DNA of 64,000 bases from Eriocheir sinensis (GCF_024679095.1 NC_066529.1:3651094-3715093), one strand, 5' to 3'. Positions 1-12,548 are shown, counted from the stretch's first letter. Numbers and translations: made by a program. Notes: generated by a model from the letters alone, not told the origin.

Positions 1-448
1 TCTCTTTATTGGCACTGTGTTATTAGTGGGATATACTATGCCTCCTTGGACCTTTTATAGCAACTTGATAGATGAAAGTGAAAATCAGAACATGTTTGAT
101 ATATAAGAGTGGGATTATATGGGGCATCAAATTATGTTCCATCTGAATTTGGTTTTGTAGAGGCATGAGGTCAGTGGCTGGAAAGGTATGTACACCACTG
201 GGAAAGGAAATGAGGGCAAACTAGTATCAGAAATAGTGATGAACACGATGTGATAGATGAATTTCTATGAATATTTGGGTACCATGATTATCAAACCATG
301 TGGATGATTGGTGAGGTAATAGTAAAGAGTAGCTGTAGATAAAAAGATAGGTTAATATAAGGATGGATCCTTTACCAGTCTTGTATCAGAGGAAAGCATT
401 TATGTGAAATGAAGTGGACAAAGGAAGGTTGTATATTTTTGAGGGCCA
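1..448. other. No gene recognised
   Basis: AT-rich unique-looking sequence. I see no open frame with splice signals, no RNA gene and no clear repeat. It may be the 3-prime flank of gene I, whose stop codon is at 892-894 on the minus strand. Confidence 0.5.
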
Positions 449-520
449 AGTGGCTCTGGGTATAGTGCCTGGCTCTTGACCAAGAAGTCAAGAGTTCAAT
501 CCCAACTCACTGTGTAAAGG
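449..520 (+). repeat. tRNA-derived SINE fragment (candidate)
   Basis: The stretch has tRNA-like features in order: an A-box-like region around 458-475 (TGGCTCTGGGTATAGTG), a possible anticodon arm, and a B-box-like GTTCAATCCC near 493-502. It does not fold cleanly as a full tRNA by eye and lacks a convincing acceptor stem, so a tRNA-derived SINE remnant is more likely than a functional tRNA gene. Confidence 0.35.
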
Positions 521-891
521 GATAATCAAAGTGAAAAATGATGTGGTATGAAAGAGGTTGACAGTGGTCATGTGATAATAAAGTACAGGATAATGTTCAA
601 GGTGTCATGTCCATGTGAAAGTATGTGTCGCTTGAAGAATTTCATCTGTAATGGAGACTACTTGATTCACTAATGTTGTTAATATCAAATAGCAATTTTT
701 TTTTTTTCTCCGAATATGCACGTCTTCTATCAAGTTCTACAAGACAAAGCAAGGCAATCTCTATTACATCACTGACTTGTTAATGCATAAGGCCAACTTT
801 CCTTATAATAACATCAGCACTATGCTTAACTTATGCACAATGATTGGCTGCTGGGAAAGGTTCTTGTGTGACCCCACCTTGACACCCTATC

Positions 892-3886
892 TTAAGAGGA
901 AGGGATATGAGATGGGTTCAGGAAAGGCTCCTGACCTTCATGATTACTCCTATAGGAAAAGTGGTAGTTGTCAATGTAGATTTGGGCGAGTGCTGCCAGT
1001 CCCTCAGTAATCTGATCAGTCTTTGCGTTGAGCTCTGAGATGGTCCTGCAAATAATGAAAGCTAGTGTAATTTATGATTAAGGTACATTAGACTTCAGTT
1101 TCACTAGACAAAAGCTTACATTCTGAGATGTACTCTGTTGAAATTGACTTGGCAAAGAAGCTCTTCCATATCCATATATTTATGTCAACACTGCCTTGTT
1201 CCTTCACAGAAACTTCCCTCAAAGCATTGGCTATGGCTGAAGAATTTCCACCTTTTCCTGTTTTGGCACTCCCTCTCAGCACCTCCTCACCAGGCAACTC
1301 TTCGATATTCATACACTATTGATCCATTTCTTTTGTGGTCTCCTCCAATACCCACTCCCTCAATCATGCTCTTGTATCCTCTCTCACAAAGTCATCATCA
1401 TTCATTCTCAGCACATGTCCAAACCAAGTGAGAGCACCATGCCCATCTCCACCTCAGGCTTCATTCATGTGATGGGTGAATATTAGGAAATGTTAGTTCT
1501 TATTGATGGATGCTAGGCTGGCATGGGTAAAGTTTGCTTGTGAAGTTTATTTGCAGGGAGTATAACGGCAAAATAGATGAGGTGCCACTTACTTATACAA
1601 ATGGTGGTCAGCTCTGTGGAGTGTGGAGGAGGCCCACAGCACCAGGCCGAGGTAGAGGGTGAAGGCCAGCATCAGGGGGAAGAGGGCATGCACCCCAAGT
1701 GTTGACAATCTGAGGGAACCAAAGCTGAATATGTGTTGTTATTCCTGTGTTACTGGCTTTGAGACATAAGTACTTTATTTAAGAAACTTGAATGATATGA
1801 GCAGCGTTGCCAGATTATTGTACTCAGAGCCTTGTATTTACCGTTTCTGAGCCATAGCTATTGCCAAAAAACACCAATAATTAACCATTTTAACGATAAC
1901 TATATATGAAGGTAGTTATTGGGATCGAGGAGGCAGTTTTGGGGTCGGAAATTGGCAAACATAGGAGGCTGAGTACGACAATCTGGCAACGGTGGATATG
2001 AGAGCTATGTAGAGTACAAACAGCAGAATTGTTGTTCCTATAGCAATGGCTTCAGAAAATGGGACATGCCCGAGGTCTTAATGAAAATTAAAAAAAGGTA
2101 ATAATCCTGTGTTGTTGCAGATTAGCTAATTCTGCATCACTTTTCCTCAAAATATTATTACTTTATTCATGTTTATACACAAAATAATACATATATACCT
2201 ATGTAGTTGCAGTATTGTTATTCCTGTATCAGTGTTTTAAAAAAAATATAACAACTCAAGAGACACTAAGTGAAGGACATGAGCATAAACTTAACCCAGT
2301 AGCAGCGGGGATCATGTTTCTTAATGGTCCCTATAAGTGAGAAAAATGAGAAAAAATCACTCCTCATAAACCATTTCATAATACATATCAAAGCATTTGT
2401 GATCAGATTATGTATCATCTATTTTGGGGGGTTTATATCATGGCACAAATTTGGCCCGTCGCTGCTACACGGTAAAGCTACAAATTTGGCCCGTCGCTAC
2501 TACCGGGTTAAGTATTACAAACAGCCCCGTATTGTTGCAGACTTGAGCTTCTGACATATATGTGTGCATCAGACAAATGTGTAAAAACTGAACTTGACAT
2601 ACAGGGATGAAACACTCTCCAGAGCATTGGTCTCCTGCTCCTCCTGTCTTGTTTCATCCAACTGTAGGCTGGTGGCATCTTGTCCAAGCAGCTCTGTCTT
2701 CTCCATCATGTCCTTGCCTCCCCATGCCTCAATGAAGGGCCAGGTCTTTGCTTCCTTAGCCGGTACTGCCCATGAAGCTACTGGGAAGAAAGTGTTAGCA
2801 AACCTCTCAACTATTGTAAGTCTTGATACTCTGCCCATTAAAATTATAGGAAGCTTTGGAGATGGGGGGTGGAGTCCAATGTGAGGGGTGCTCTCTTAGT
2901 AACCTTATCCCTTTGCCTTGAGCTCCAGCCCTCGACTTGATCACTCTTCCTCTTCATCTCTTAATTTACACTTCTAAACCCATTCTGAATATGGACAACA
3001 TTTCTTCCCTTCATATAGCCCAACAGTTTTGAATTCATGTTTTAGCAATACTATTCAAGGTGTGTTGCCTTGGGATTATTTAAATACACTGTAATACATT
3101 CTTCCACTCAGATTTACAGCTTCTACCTCCTTTAAGGCTTTCCAACATTCCTCCAACCACTCCTCCAATGAGTAATGTATAAGCAAATACAGGTAATTTT
3201 CCTACCTACTATTCTAATATACTTGTGATGTATTATCTATTTTTATTATTATTACTATTATTACTATTATTATTATTATTATCATTATCATTTATTATTA
3301 TTATTATGAAAGGGCATCAAGGGAAAACTAATAATTGAAATACAGCCAAACAGTTCCTTTGATGAGTGGACATGAATATGAAAAAACAAACAAAAAAAAT
3401 GACTAAAGTAGGAAGACTGAAACAAAATAAAGGTGTGAGGGACGAAAATAATTCCTCGCCGAGTGTCGTTCCCCCCCCCCCATTACCCATTATTGGAATG
3501 ATCCACTATAAAAAAAAATATAAAAAAACATAGAGTGCTGAGATCCCAGACAAGACTAAAGGTAACTGAGGACACGTTAAAGAATTCCCCCTAGATGAGG
3601 TCAACAAAAGAGCAGCTGTTCAAATCTCACTGGGCATGTTACTGAAGGGTTGAGGTCATATTTCTCCATTTTCAAAGTTATTCCATGCAAAATGATACAA
3701 CCGCACTCGTATGAAGGCATAACTGACATCATACAAAAATAACATCTCTCACAAGTCAAGTCCTAATCGCTATCTACACTACAAACCGCCTCTTTCCTTC
3801 ATTCCCTCACAATGGGAAGAGTGAGGCAAACACTGTATGGGCTTACCTGTCGCAATCGTTAGCACGGACACTGCCAGGGGCTTCAT
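892..3886 (-). CDS. Gene I: small secreted/single-pass membrane protein, four exons
   Basis: Not a recognised family; it is the first member of the array described here. The model gives 165 residues from exons 3886-3847, 2780-2594, 1709-1593 and 1045-892. Exon 1 encodes MKPLAVSVLTIAT and ends in phase 1 at a good GTAAGC donor. Joined to exon 2 it makes a signal peptide with likely cleavage after VPA. Exon 2 is acidic and Gln/Glu-rich (LQLDETRQEEQE). Exon 3, after a CCCTCAG acceptor, encodes the membrane span (LFPLMLAFTLYLGLVLW) and ends in phase 2 at GTAAGTGG. Exon 4 follows a TTTGCAG acceptor and encodes TISELNAKTD through FLNPSHIPSS and a TAA stop. The weak point is the exon 2 donor: AA|GTTCAG keeps the phase but is non-consensus, while TAT|GTCAAG would need another exon. 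A TATATT sequence at 3921-3930 is a weak promoter candidate. The tail lacks the Arg-x-Leu motif of the other members. Confidence 0.6.
1806..1990. mobile_element. MITE-like element A, copy 1
   Basis: The ends are inverted repeats of about 22 bp: the left end starts GTTGCCAGATTATTGTACTC and the right end ends TACGACAATCTGGCAAC, which pair with two mismatches. The interior has no open frame. Three further copies lie at 26090, 29074 and 46557. This copy sits just upstream of the membrane-span exon of gene I, in the intron between exons 2 and 3. Short length, terminal inverted repeats and absence of coding capacity fit a non-autonomous DNA transposon. Confidence 0.75.
2444..2512. repeat. Interspersed repeat B, copy 1
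   Basis: An internal near-duplication carries two copies of AAATTTGGCCCGTCGCT about 35 bp apart, followed by CGGGTTA. A second genomic copy is at 48978-49048 with the same two-unit structure. It lies in an intron of gene I. I do not recognise the element. Confidence 0.6.
3241..3310. repeat. (ATT)n microsatellite
   Basis: Imperfect ATT/ATC trinucleotide array in the first intron of gene I. Confidence 0.85.
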
Positions 3887-3949
3887 AGCGGCAGGGAGTC
3901 AGTCTCTCACATCACTGGGCAAATATATCCTCTCAGTACTGTCTCCAGC

Positions 3950-4110
3950 CGCTCACAACAGGTATATGGACAGCGACAGTAAGTGCCTCGAAGAACAAAC
4001 AGGACCTCGAGGAATAAAGAGGACCTCGAGGAACAAACAGGACCTCGGACAACAAACAGGAGCTGCTCACAACAGGCACAAGACAGCGACAGAACAAGCA
4101 GCGTGTGGTC
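3950..4110. repeat. Short tandem duplication
   Basis: Units built on GGACCTCGAGGAA(C/T)AAA are repeated about four times and are flanked by two copies of CTCACAACAGG...GACAGCGACAG. It lies just upstream of the start codon of gene I on that gene's strand, so it may be promoter or 5-prime-UTR sequence. The plus-strand open frame across it is a shadow. Confidence 0.6.
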
Positions 4111-4465
4111 TATCACTTAACACCCTCAAAGAAAGTACCGTCACCCTCACAAGGTTATCGGAAAATCAAGCAAAGGAAACCGCACGCAGACTGATCAGTG
4201 ACGCTTCCAGTCCGGTTCCTCGCTGCTGTATGGCCGGAAAGTTCCTGGCGGCCGCAATATGTACGCGGGTCACCGTTGGCGAGGAGGCCGGGTCACCCCA
4301 GCCAGTTCCCACATTGTATTACTATTTTCAGTCATTATGGTGCGCGAGGGCAGAAGGTTAGCTTGGTCTCAGCCGCCCCGTCCTCGCCTCGATGTGTCAC
4401 AGATGTACGTGTCACCGTGCAGAGGCAGGAAGAAACGAGGATCTGAATACCTTCCTTTGTGCCTC

Positions 4466-4835
4466 ATTCTTGTGTATTGCACCACCACCGTCATTCTTGT
4501 GTATTGCGAAATCTGTATAGCACTCATTCTTGTGTATTGCAAGCTCCGTAGCACCTTCATTCTTATGTATTGCGAAATCCGTAGCATCCTCATTCTTGTG
4601 TTGCAAAAGGTGTAGCATCCTTATTTTTATGTATTGCAAGCTCCGTAGCACCTTCATTCTTATGTATTGCGAAATCCGTAGCATCCTCATTCTTGTGTGT
4701 TGCAAAAGGTGTAGCATCCTTATTTTTATGTATTGCAAGCTCCGTAGCACCTTCATTCTTGTGTATTGCGAAATCTGTAGCACCCTCATTCTTGTGTTGC
4801 AAAATCTGTAGCACTCATTCTTAGGTAATGCAAAA
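4466..4835. repeat. Minisatellite, about 31-bp unit
   Basis: About twelve degenerate copies of a unit reading CATTCTTGTGTATTGC followed by (G/A)AA(A/G)(T/C)C(T/C)GTAGCAC. A higher-order unit of about 95 bp (three basic units) is repeated twice in the middle. Because 31 is close to a multiple of three and indels compensate, both strands stay open for long stretches; on the minus strand this gives the repeat IHKNEGATDFA. No start, splice or promoter signal supports coding. Confidence 0.85.
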
Positions 4836-4849
4836 TTTTGAAAGGTCAC

Positions 4850-5359
4850 GGAGTCCTCAACAACCGGTTAACCTTCCCAAGGTCACCGTACTCCCACCCA
4901 CCATCCGTACACGGCCGCAAATATTTCCGTAGTGTCTGGTGGTGGCTGGTGGAGGTGAGAAAATATTAAGCGGAGTGGAGTTCAGGTAAGGCAGAGGGAC
5001 ACACAAACACACACACACACACACACACGTATACCTTCTTGCATATTTAGTATCAGTATTAAGGACAAATAATATAGCACAGATACCCCCGGATGTTTTG
5101 ATCATGATAAATCCAAGGCCGTGGATAAATCGAAGTTTTTAGGAATCTCGGAAATGCGAAGTCTGAACCCTCGAACCAGTTGTCCAAACCATCACCGAAC
5201 TCTCCTAACCAACTCCCACAATAATCTAGAGCTTACACTTCTATATAATAAATCAGATAGATGTCATAAATGTTCTGCACCTCGACTTTATATCACTTCA
5301 GTAACGAATCGAACCTGGCAAATTATTTATTGACAGATATCGATATAAGTTTTGGGCGG
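4850..5359. other. No gene recognised; short (AC)n at 5000-5029
   Basis: Unique-looking sequence with one short AC microsatellite. No supported gene. Confidence 0.5.
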
Positions 5360-5520
5360 AGGAAAAAAAATAGGTCTTGTCTTCGGCCCGCATAAACCTT
5401 TCCACCCACATGACAAGGCTTTCGGTGGCGTTATGGGCATTTCCAGGGGTAGTTCAATGCCTCTAGTAGTAGTCTGACCCTTCCTTTATACCGTGAACCT
5501 AAAGAGACACTCATGAGAAC
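5360..5520 (-). repeat. Interspersed repeat C, copy 1 (reverse orientation)
   Basis: Read on the minus strand it contains CATGAGTGTCTCTTTAGGTT, then AACTACCCCTGGAAATGCCC and ACGCCACCGAAAGCC. The same order occurs at 26320-26535 and, more diverged, at 49055-49215 on the plus strand. No coding capacity was seen. Confidence 0.6.
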
Positions 5521-7217
5521 CCGATTACCTATATTCCAGGATTTTACAACCGAAAAATATCTGCCCTGAAGTGAGTCGATTGGTGGCCGTGAACACTGAA
5601 TGGCGGAAGGTCGGTGTGTGTCTTGCTGGTGTGTGGGTGTTGTGTGAGGCGGGTTGATGCAATAGTCGCTCCAGGAAGGATAGGAATGGATACAGATTTC
5701 CCCACCACTCTGAAAAACAAGGTGGAACTGGGGAAATAGCTTAGAAGAAAGGAGTGTAACGAGCGGGACAACTCACGGGTGTGCCAAGTATGTGTTGCTT
5801 TGTTCTAGCATTAGGTCATGATCCTCTCTAATCATACACACGCGTGACGCAAGAATAATGAGATGTAAAATTCTCTGTACTCATTTATTTTAGTTTTCGT
5901 GTGACTATTTGAGTTGAGTAGCCACATTTTGAGGGCGCCATTGCTCTTGTGATGTAAACAAAGTCGCCTGGCAGGGACGCGCTGACTCAAGTAAAACAAG
6001 TGGATGGTAAAACAACTTTAATCTTTAGTATCTGTTCTGTTTAGCTTAGTAATTACATGCAAAAAGCTGAATGACGAAATAGTTTGAATATTAAGGATGT
6101 GCTGTGTTTAGCCTAGGACTCGTAAGAAGTGTAATGCTAGACCTATCTTAATTCCTACATATTTGGATACCGAATTTTATAGTTGATTATTGTATAGGTG
6201 TAGGCTAGTTCAAATTATGCGGAGTTGATGAAATTTCCCTACATCTAAGTAACTGTAAGGAATTTCCCTACATCTAGGGTATTTTTCAACCCCTCATAAC
6301 TCAAAAACTATGCATTTGCGACGCATTTCATGTTTACCACCGCATTCCCCGCAGTCTCAATGGCCCCCTAGCCAATTTTGGTTGCGAGGGGTGAGTATGG
6401 GCAAACACTAGAATAATACAAAAAAAAAATAATAAAATAAAATAAAAAAAAATGTATTAGCCAAGATACCAGTACAGTCTATAATAGATATGTGTTAAAT
6501 GTTTCTAAAGCGATGTCTACATTCTTGAGCTGCGTCGTTAGAATGTTGTTGAGAAGCTTTTTGATGAAGAAAGCGATGTTGAGTATGCTCAAAATTTAAT
6601 TATGAAAAGGTGATGATAATGCCGTGTAGCCTAATACATGGAATCCATAGGCTAAAAATAACACTCATGCCGGTATTGTTATGTATTTATTTAGTTTTAT
6701 AAAGCCAACTGTATGTCATTGTTATTCATTTATCAACTTGCTTTTTTATTTAGTTTAACTTCTATTTATTCATTAATTTAGTGGTGCTCGTTCTGTCTTT
6801 CCATCTTGAGAAAAGGAAGATGGCTGAAGGAAAAGAGGACAGGATATTTTATTAGGGGGGGAGGCAAGTTAGGAAAGCAGAAAGATAGGTGAAAGGAGAC
6901 AGAAAGGGGAGTGAGGCAGCGTTAACAATTCGTCGTCCTCAGAAAACCACATTAATCAGTTTCAGGCCCCAAAAATATCGTAGGCACACCAGTAACGATA
7001 TCCAATCAAACGTAAGTGTTAAAACCGTAAAGTATCGCTGTTTTTTCACATATTTATGGGTCAGAAATCGAAAAATACGATGTGATAATACTATAGGCTA
7101 ATCTGACATGGTTGGATTGAGGATGAGGGTGTAAGTGTAGGGGAGGGAGATGACTAGGAAGGGAGGTCAGGAAGGCAAGAAGACGGGAGGAGGGAGACAA
7201 CAAGGGCATGAGGTTCA

Positions 7218-7218
<1 letters not shown>
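5521..7218. other. No gene recognised
   Basis: Mostly AT-rich unique sequence. The open frames are short, with no consistent splice signals and no recognisable domain. Confidence 0.5.
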
Positions 7219-7248
<30 letters not shown>

Positions 7249-7469
7249 CAGGGAGGGAGGTTCAGGTAACATCACCACTCACACCTGTAATTAACACAAG
7301 CAATTAGACTCCCCGGTGGGCCAGTTAGTTGGGCGCGTTACGGCGTTTAGTTAGTACCTGCATGCACCTGCGAGGCTTAATTGTTATGCCTTCCGGTGGC
7401 GTGACAGGCGGCGAGGGGTAAAAAAAAAAGGCACCGTGCGTTAAAGGGTTAGAGCAGGGGTGTGTGGTT

Positions 7470-7508
<39 letters not shown>

Positions 7509-7515
7509 CTGACCA

Positions 7516-7545
<30 letters not shown>
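7219..7545. repeat. (GT)n, (CT)n and (AC)n microsatellites
   Basis: (GT)15 at 7219-7248, (CT)17 at about 7472-7506 and (AC)14 at about 7518-7545, separated by unique sequence. Confidence 0.9.
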
Positions 7546-7549
<4 letters not shown>

Positions 7550-8332
7550 GCGGGGAATCACTATGGAAACACACAAAAATAAAACTCAGTGATAATTCAT
7601 TGAAACTGTTATCATTATGTGATGTGTGTCGTGGGAAACTGTCCACGTGTGAAGAAGGAAGCGAAGGACAAGTGATGCATGTCAGGGAAAGTGTTAGGGT
7701 TTGGGGCATGGCTGGGGGAGTGAGGGGCCGGGAGGGAGGGTAGAGGGTTAGGGTAGAGGGGATTGGGGTGGGTGAGAGGGGAACAAGGCCATTTTTTCCT
7801 ACGCCGCTGCCCTGCCATGATCTGCACCTCCTCTTAATTCCTACTCTTTCCCATTCTCTTCATTAGCCACTTGGCAGGCTTTGTGCATTCCGCTGAACTA
7901 AGTAATAATAATAATAATAATGATTAATTAAGTATATTTGTACATTGTATAAAAAATGTAACATGTTGGGGGTCAGGAGCAAACATACATCATACTTATA
8001 TCTAAATTAATGGAGTACATATAAAACTAGAAGCTGAAATAATATAATAATATCATTGACACTGAATATAATCATAAAAATATACAGCACGAACACTAAA
8101 AGAGCTATTGTCTTTGTCTGTCGTTGAGTTAATATGTGGTGGCATTAATACAAGGCGAGATAACTTGTCATACTATTTGGCCCGTATCGCGAGTGAGGCA
8201 AGGGGTGCATGGTGACTGGTGAGAGAAAACAGGCATAAGGAAGGGAGGACTATCGTATATCTCTGCAAGGGGATTATAGAGGAAGGGATAGGTTGTGGCA
8301 GCAGAGGGTGTGGGTGGGTGTTGTGTCGCCTG
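7546..8332. other. No gene recognised
   Basis: GGGTTAGGGT-like and AT-rich unique sequence. Nothing supportable as a gene was seen downstream of the CBM14 exon. Confidence 0.45.
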
Positions 8333-8513
8333 TTAGGGGCACAAGGTCACGTAGGGAGCATCCGGATTACATCTACCTGACGAGATCTCAAAAGTTACGC
8401 CACTCGGGCAGCTGAAGTGAGTATCCTCCACGGCCGGCTCCTCCTGTGTGCAGAGATAGTACTTGGTGCAGTCCTTGGGGTCGATGACTTGCACGTCGTC
8501 GGGGTGGGCATTA
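8333..8513 (-). CDS. Last exon of a CBM14 (peritrophin-A type) chitin-binding protein
   Basis: This single exon encodes 59 residues and a TAA stop after an AG acceptor at 8514-8515. It enters in phase 2. The cysteine spacing fits the CBM14 fold seen in peritrophins and arthropod cuticle or gut-lining proteins: KDC-TKYYLC (C-x5-C), FSC, then GRC and a terminal TLC, with the aromatic pair YY between the first two. Five of the six family cysteines are present; the first would lie about 15 residues upstream of KDC, at or before the exon boundary. CBM14 domains bind chitin and are normally secreted. I could not find the upstream exon carrying the signal peptide and first cysteine. Its donor should end in phase 2. 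The acceptor polypyrimidine tract is poor, so the exact 5-prime edge is uncertain. Confidence 0.7.
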
Positions 8514-9463
8514 CTTATGAAGCGGCGTGGGAATAAATACACGTGGGAGAGCAAGGTGCATGGAGGAAGAGCAGCTGGGCGTGGTGGTGATAATAATGTT
8601 ACAAGGGAGAAGATGGGAGGGAAGGAGGGGAGCATTGGAGAAGCTTACAGGGGCAGAAAGGATGAGGGGAAAGGAAGGGGAGGAAGGGGAAATAGATTAC
8701 AGTCGGTTGAGGGGATTTCCTTGCCTTTACTTCTATTATTTTCTTGATATAATATTTTCATTCTGCTCTTTACGCCAGTTAAAGGGATATGGTAGAGAAA
8801 GGGATGGAAGGTAGGGAATGGAGAGAAAAGTGGAGTGAGGGCATGTCCACCTTTCTCTTATTTTCCCTCTCCCTTCCCCGTCATCTTTTATCTTTGACGT
8901 AATATATTCTTGTAATTTAAGAAGGTCATTAGGAGAGGGAAAGAAACGGGAGGTTGGGAAATGAGATAACAGTGGTGGATAACAGGGTATTTCCACCTCT
9001 CCCTAATCTTCATTTCCTTGCCTGCCACCTCTTTCCCTTTTCCTGGTCTGTGTTGGAATAAAGGCAGATCTGTAATTGAAGTCCTTTTTTGCTAAATTAC
9101 AAGATATACTGGCATTATATAACTTCTCTTCTTTGATTCGGTGGTATAGTGCAGGAGTTGATGTTTGATGTGAGTTTGATGTGCTGAAGTTCATGTTTGA
9201 AGTGAGTTAGTACTGGTGAGGATTAGATAGCCATCCAACCATGTACCGAAGTCTTGTTGCATTGTATGACTGCTTGATCTTGTGAAGGCATGTTTGTAAT
9301 GTTTGTTTTCTAATTTTGTGAAGGTGTGTTAGTTGAGATGTTGATGTTTTATTTTATTTTATTTGTGAAAGTACATCAGTTAAACAATGCCATTATTATT
9401 TTGTGGATAGGTTTTGGTTAATACTATTTTTATTGCCTATACAATACAGGAGATAAAGGAGTA

Positions 9464-9469
<6 letters not shown>
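8514..9469. other. No gene recognised
   Basis: Purine-rich on the plus strand to about 9000, then AT-rich. The missing upstream exon of the CBM14 gene could lie here or further on, but I cannot identify it. Confidence 0.4.

Positions 9470-9532
<63 letters not shown>
9470..9532. repeat. (GA)31 microsatellite
   Basis: Near-perfect GA dinucleotide array. Confidence 0.95.
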
Positions 9533-9538
<6 letters not shown>

Positions 9539-9579
9539 ACTTCGTAATGAGTGAGAGGCTAAGTGGTGGTGAGAGGTCG

Positions 9580-10350
9580 CGTTGGTGGTGGTGGTGGGAG
9601 ATGGGAATGTGGTGAGAGTGGATGGGTGGTATGGGAGGTGAGGAGGTGGAGTGTGGAGAGGTTAATAAGATGCTGATGGTGTGGGAGAGTTGATGGGTGG
9701 TGGTGGTGGTGGTGAGTGAGTGAGGTAGGTAGGGAGGGTAAGAAGAAGAGCAAGTAAAGAATAATAAGAACCAGAACAACAACAAAAAAAGATTCAGGAT
9801 ATAAACGGTGGCAGAGGAGGAGGAGGAGAAAGAGACGGAAGAGGAGGACAAGGAAGAGGAAGAAAATAAAGTAAATAAGTGATATAAAAACAAAAACGAA
9901 GAATGAAATATTTAACAAAACGGTTTATACAAGGCGTAGTTAATTACAGGGTTGATATTTTACTGCTATAATGTGTTTGGAGGAGGAGGAGGAAGAGGAG
10001 GAGGAAGATAAGAAACATAAATGGGAGCAGGAAAAGGGAGAGGAGGAGTGTTTATTGGAGGAATAAGAGGAGGAGGAAGAATACAAGGATAAGAAAGACA
10101 AAGGAGGAGGAGGAGAAGGGAGAGGAGGAGTGGAAGGATCATGGGAAGGATAAGGAAATGAAAGAGGAGCAGGAGGAGGAGGGTGAGGATAAGAGAAGAA
10201 GGAGGAGGAGGGTGAGGATAAGAGAAGAAGGAGGAGGAGGGTGAGGATAAGAGAAGAAGGAGGAGGAGGGTGAGGATAAGAGAAGAAGGAGGAGGAGGAG
10301 GAGTGCTTGAAGGAGGGGGAGGAGGAGGAGGAGGAGAGAATTACGACTTT
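9580..10350. repeat. GGT- and GGA-rich low-complexity tract with 30-bp tandem unit
   Basis: GGT triplets dominate 9580-9720 and GGA/GAA triplets 9810-10350. At about 10176-10290 a unit of about 30 bp (GGAGGGTGAGGATAAGAGAA plus a short AGGAGGA tail) is repeated four times. The open frames across it encode only Pro/Ser or Gly runs and are not supported as genes. Confidence 0.8.
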
Positions 10351-10424
10351 GCCTCCAGGCCTATACCGACCTACTTTGTCCCTCCTCCGTCCTTTCTGCT
10401 TCCCTCCCTCCGTTATACCTTCCT

Positions 10425-10523
10425 TTACCTCCTCCTCCTCCTCCTCCTCCTCCTCCTCCCTCTGACCTCTCCCTCTCCTCTCCCACCCGCGGTCTGCCTG
10501 CGGGAAAGGCATACCGATGTCCG

Positions 10524-10594
<71 letters not shown>

Positions 10595-10700
10595 TAGTAA
10601 CGGTTCATGTGTGTGTATTATTAAAAAAAAAATATTAATATTCACATACTCGAATTTCCCATGCCCTCTTCCCCCCCCCCCCGAACCCTCCAGCATCCCG

Positions 10701-10734
<34 letters not shown>

Positions 10735-10735
10735 A
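10425..10735. repeat. (TCC)n, (CT)31 and (AC)14 arrays
   Basis: (TCC)n at 10428-10460, (CT)31 at 10529-10591 and (AC)14 at 10704-10732, with unique DNA between. Confidence 0.9.
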
Positions 10736-11043
10736 AGGATATGAAAAGACGAATACACTAATTTTGTTTTATTGATAGAGTTAATCTCTTCTCTTTAGTT
10801 ATAAAAAAAATAAATAATAATAATAATGAAAAAGTTTATTCACTATTCTGTACAGGTGTGATGTGCTCGTTTACTCCTGCTTTTAACTTCCCATTTTGTC
10901 TGTCTTTGTCCCTATCTGTTTATGCACAATTTCCTTTTTAATAGCCAGACCTTGAGTCTTGCGAGACTTTGACCCTTCCCATCCTCCCCTTCTCAGGAAC
11001 ATCATATTTTGTACCCCACTGATTGTATTTCCTTGTCCACCTC

Positions 11044-11045
<2 letters not shown>

Positions 11046-11127
<82 letters not shown>
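11046..11127. repeat. (GT)41 microsatellite
   Basis: Perfect GT array. Confidence 0.95.
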
Positions 11128-11129
<2 letters not shown>

Positions 11130-11130
<1 letters not shown>

Positions 11131-11803
11131 AAATATACAAGAAAACACGGTATATATTTGGAATTAAAAATATATTACCTATTCGGAGTTCACTCTATTA
11201 TACAACACAACTTAATGTAATTCTTCTTCCACTTGTTTTCTCTTCTCTTTCTTCTTCCTTCGTCTTCTTGATTAGGCTCCAATTATACCTGTCCTTTGCT
11301 TCCCTTCCTCTGCTGCACTTCATCTCTTTACTGTACTCTCCGTCTCCTTCTTGATCTTCTTCCTTCAATAGATACTCTTCGCCTTCTTCTTCCGTTGTCG
11401 TCCTATATGGTGTCGGGTTAACGTAGATTATTCCGAGTGTTCTCCAGTTATTCCTGTTCTTTATATCTTCCTTTGTTGGTCTCATTCTTTGCAACTCAGC
11501 CTCACGTCCGTCTCTCCATTATACTCTGTCACCCTCTTCATCTCCTTCCTTCAATAGATGCTCCCCAAACTCTCCTTTATCAGCCTCCTCATCTTCCCAT
11601 CATATCCCAACCGCCACTATTTACAAACGCTACAAAATAATGCCTCCTGGAAACTTAACCTGAAACTAACACTACAATAAATAGATAATTGAAGACATAA
11701 ATAGAAAGATTGAAGCTGAATTTTGTAAAGAAACAGTGTCTTTTTTTTACATATTGGTATAAGGCTGTAGTAATAGTGTGTGTGGGTGTGTCTATGGGTG
11801 TGT
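11130..11803. other. No gene recognised; 3-prime flank of gene III
   Basis: Around 11225-11600 there are two diverged pyrimidine-rich copies sharing CCTTCAATAGATGCTC or a near match, suggesting an old duplication. No gene is supported. Confidence 0.4.
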
Positions 11804-11896
11804 CTAATTGTACTTCTTCGAGAGTTCATCCAGGGCGCGGTAGGCGGTGTATGTGGACTGATCGGGGTAGTTGTAGTGTCCGCCGCCGCCGCCACT

Positions 11897-11991
<95 letters not shown>

Positions 11992-12449
11992 ATTAGTGTT
12001 ATGTCATAATTACACGAGCGAGATCATTACTGTTAGCCCTGTCGTAATTACTTTGCATCATTACCTGTCTGTGTCTCTAATTACTCCTCTTCTTAATAAT
12101 GATTGGCCCCCTTTTGTTGTCTTGGTTTCACCGCTGTCTGTCTGTTTCTCTTTGTTCTATGGCTTCAGTGGCGACAAGTTTATGAGCCTGTCACGCTACG
12201 TCTCTCTATCTTGCTGATGTAACTAATTTGCTGTCATGATATTCTCCTTTGCCTGCATGCTTCTTTTAATTACTGTTATTACTATTGTTATTACTATCAT
12301 TATTACCTCTATTATTTGGGAGGAAAATGAATGAATGACAAAGGAAAACACACACACACACACACACACAGGGGCAGTAGGGGCAGTAAGTAGCGGGCTT
12401 TTTTTTTCATTATTGTTTTTTTAAGCCCTTGAGCTGTCTCCTTTGCTGT

Positions 12450-12548
<99 letters not shown>

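Noticed and set aside
3837..4361. 174-codon plus-strand frame
   Set aside because: Antisense to exon 1 of gene I and extended by a tandem duplication.
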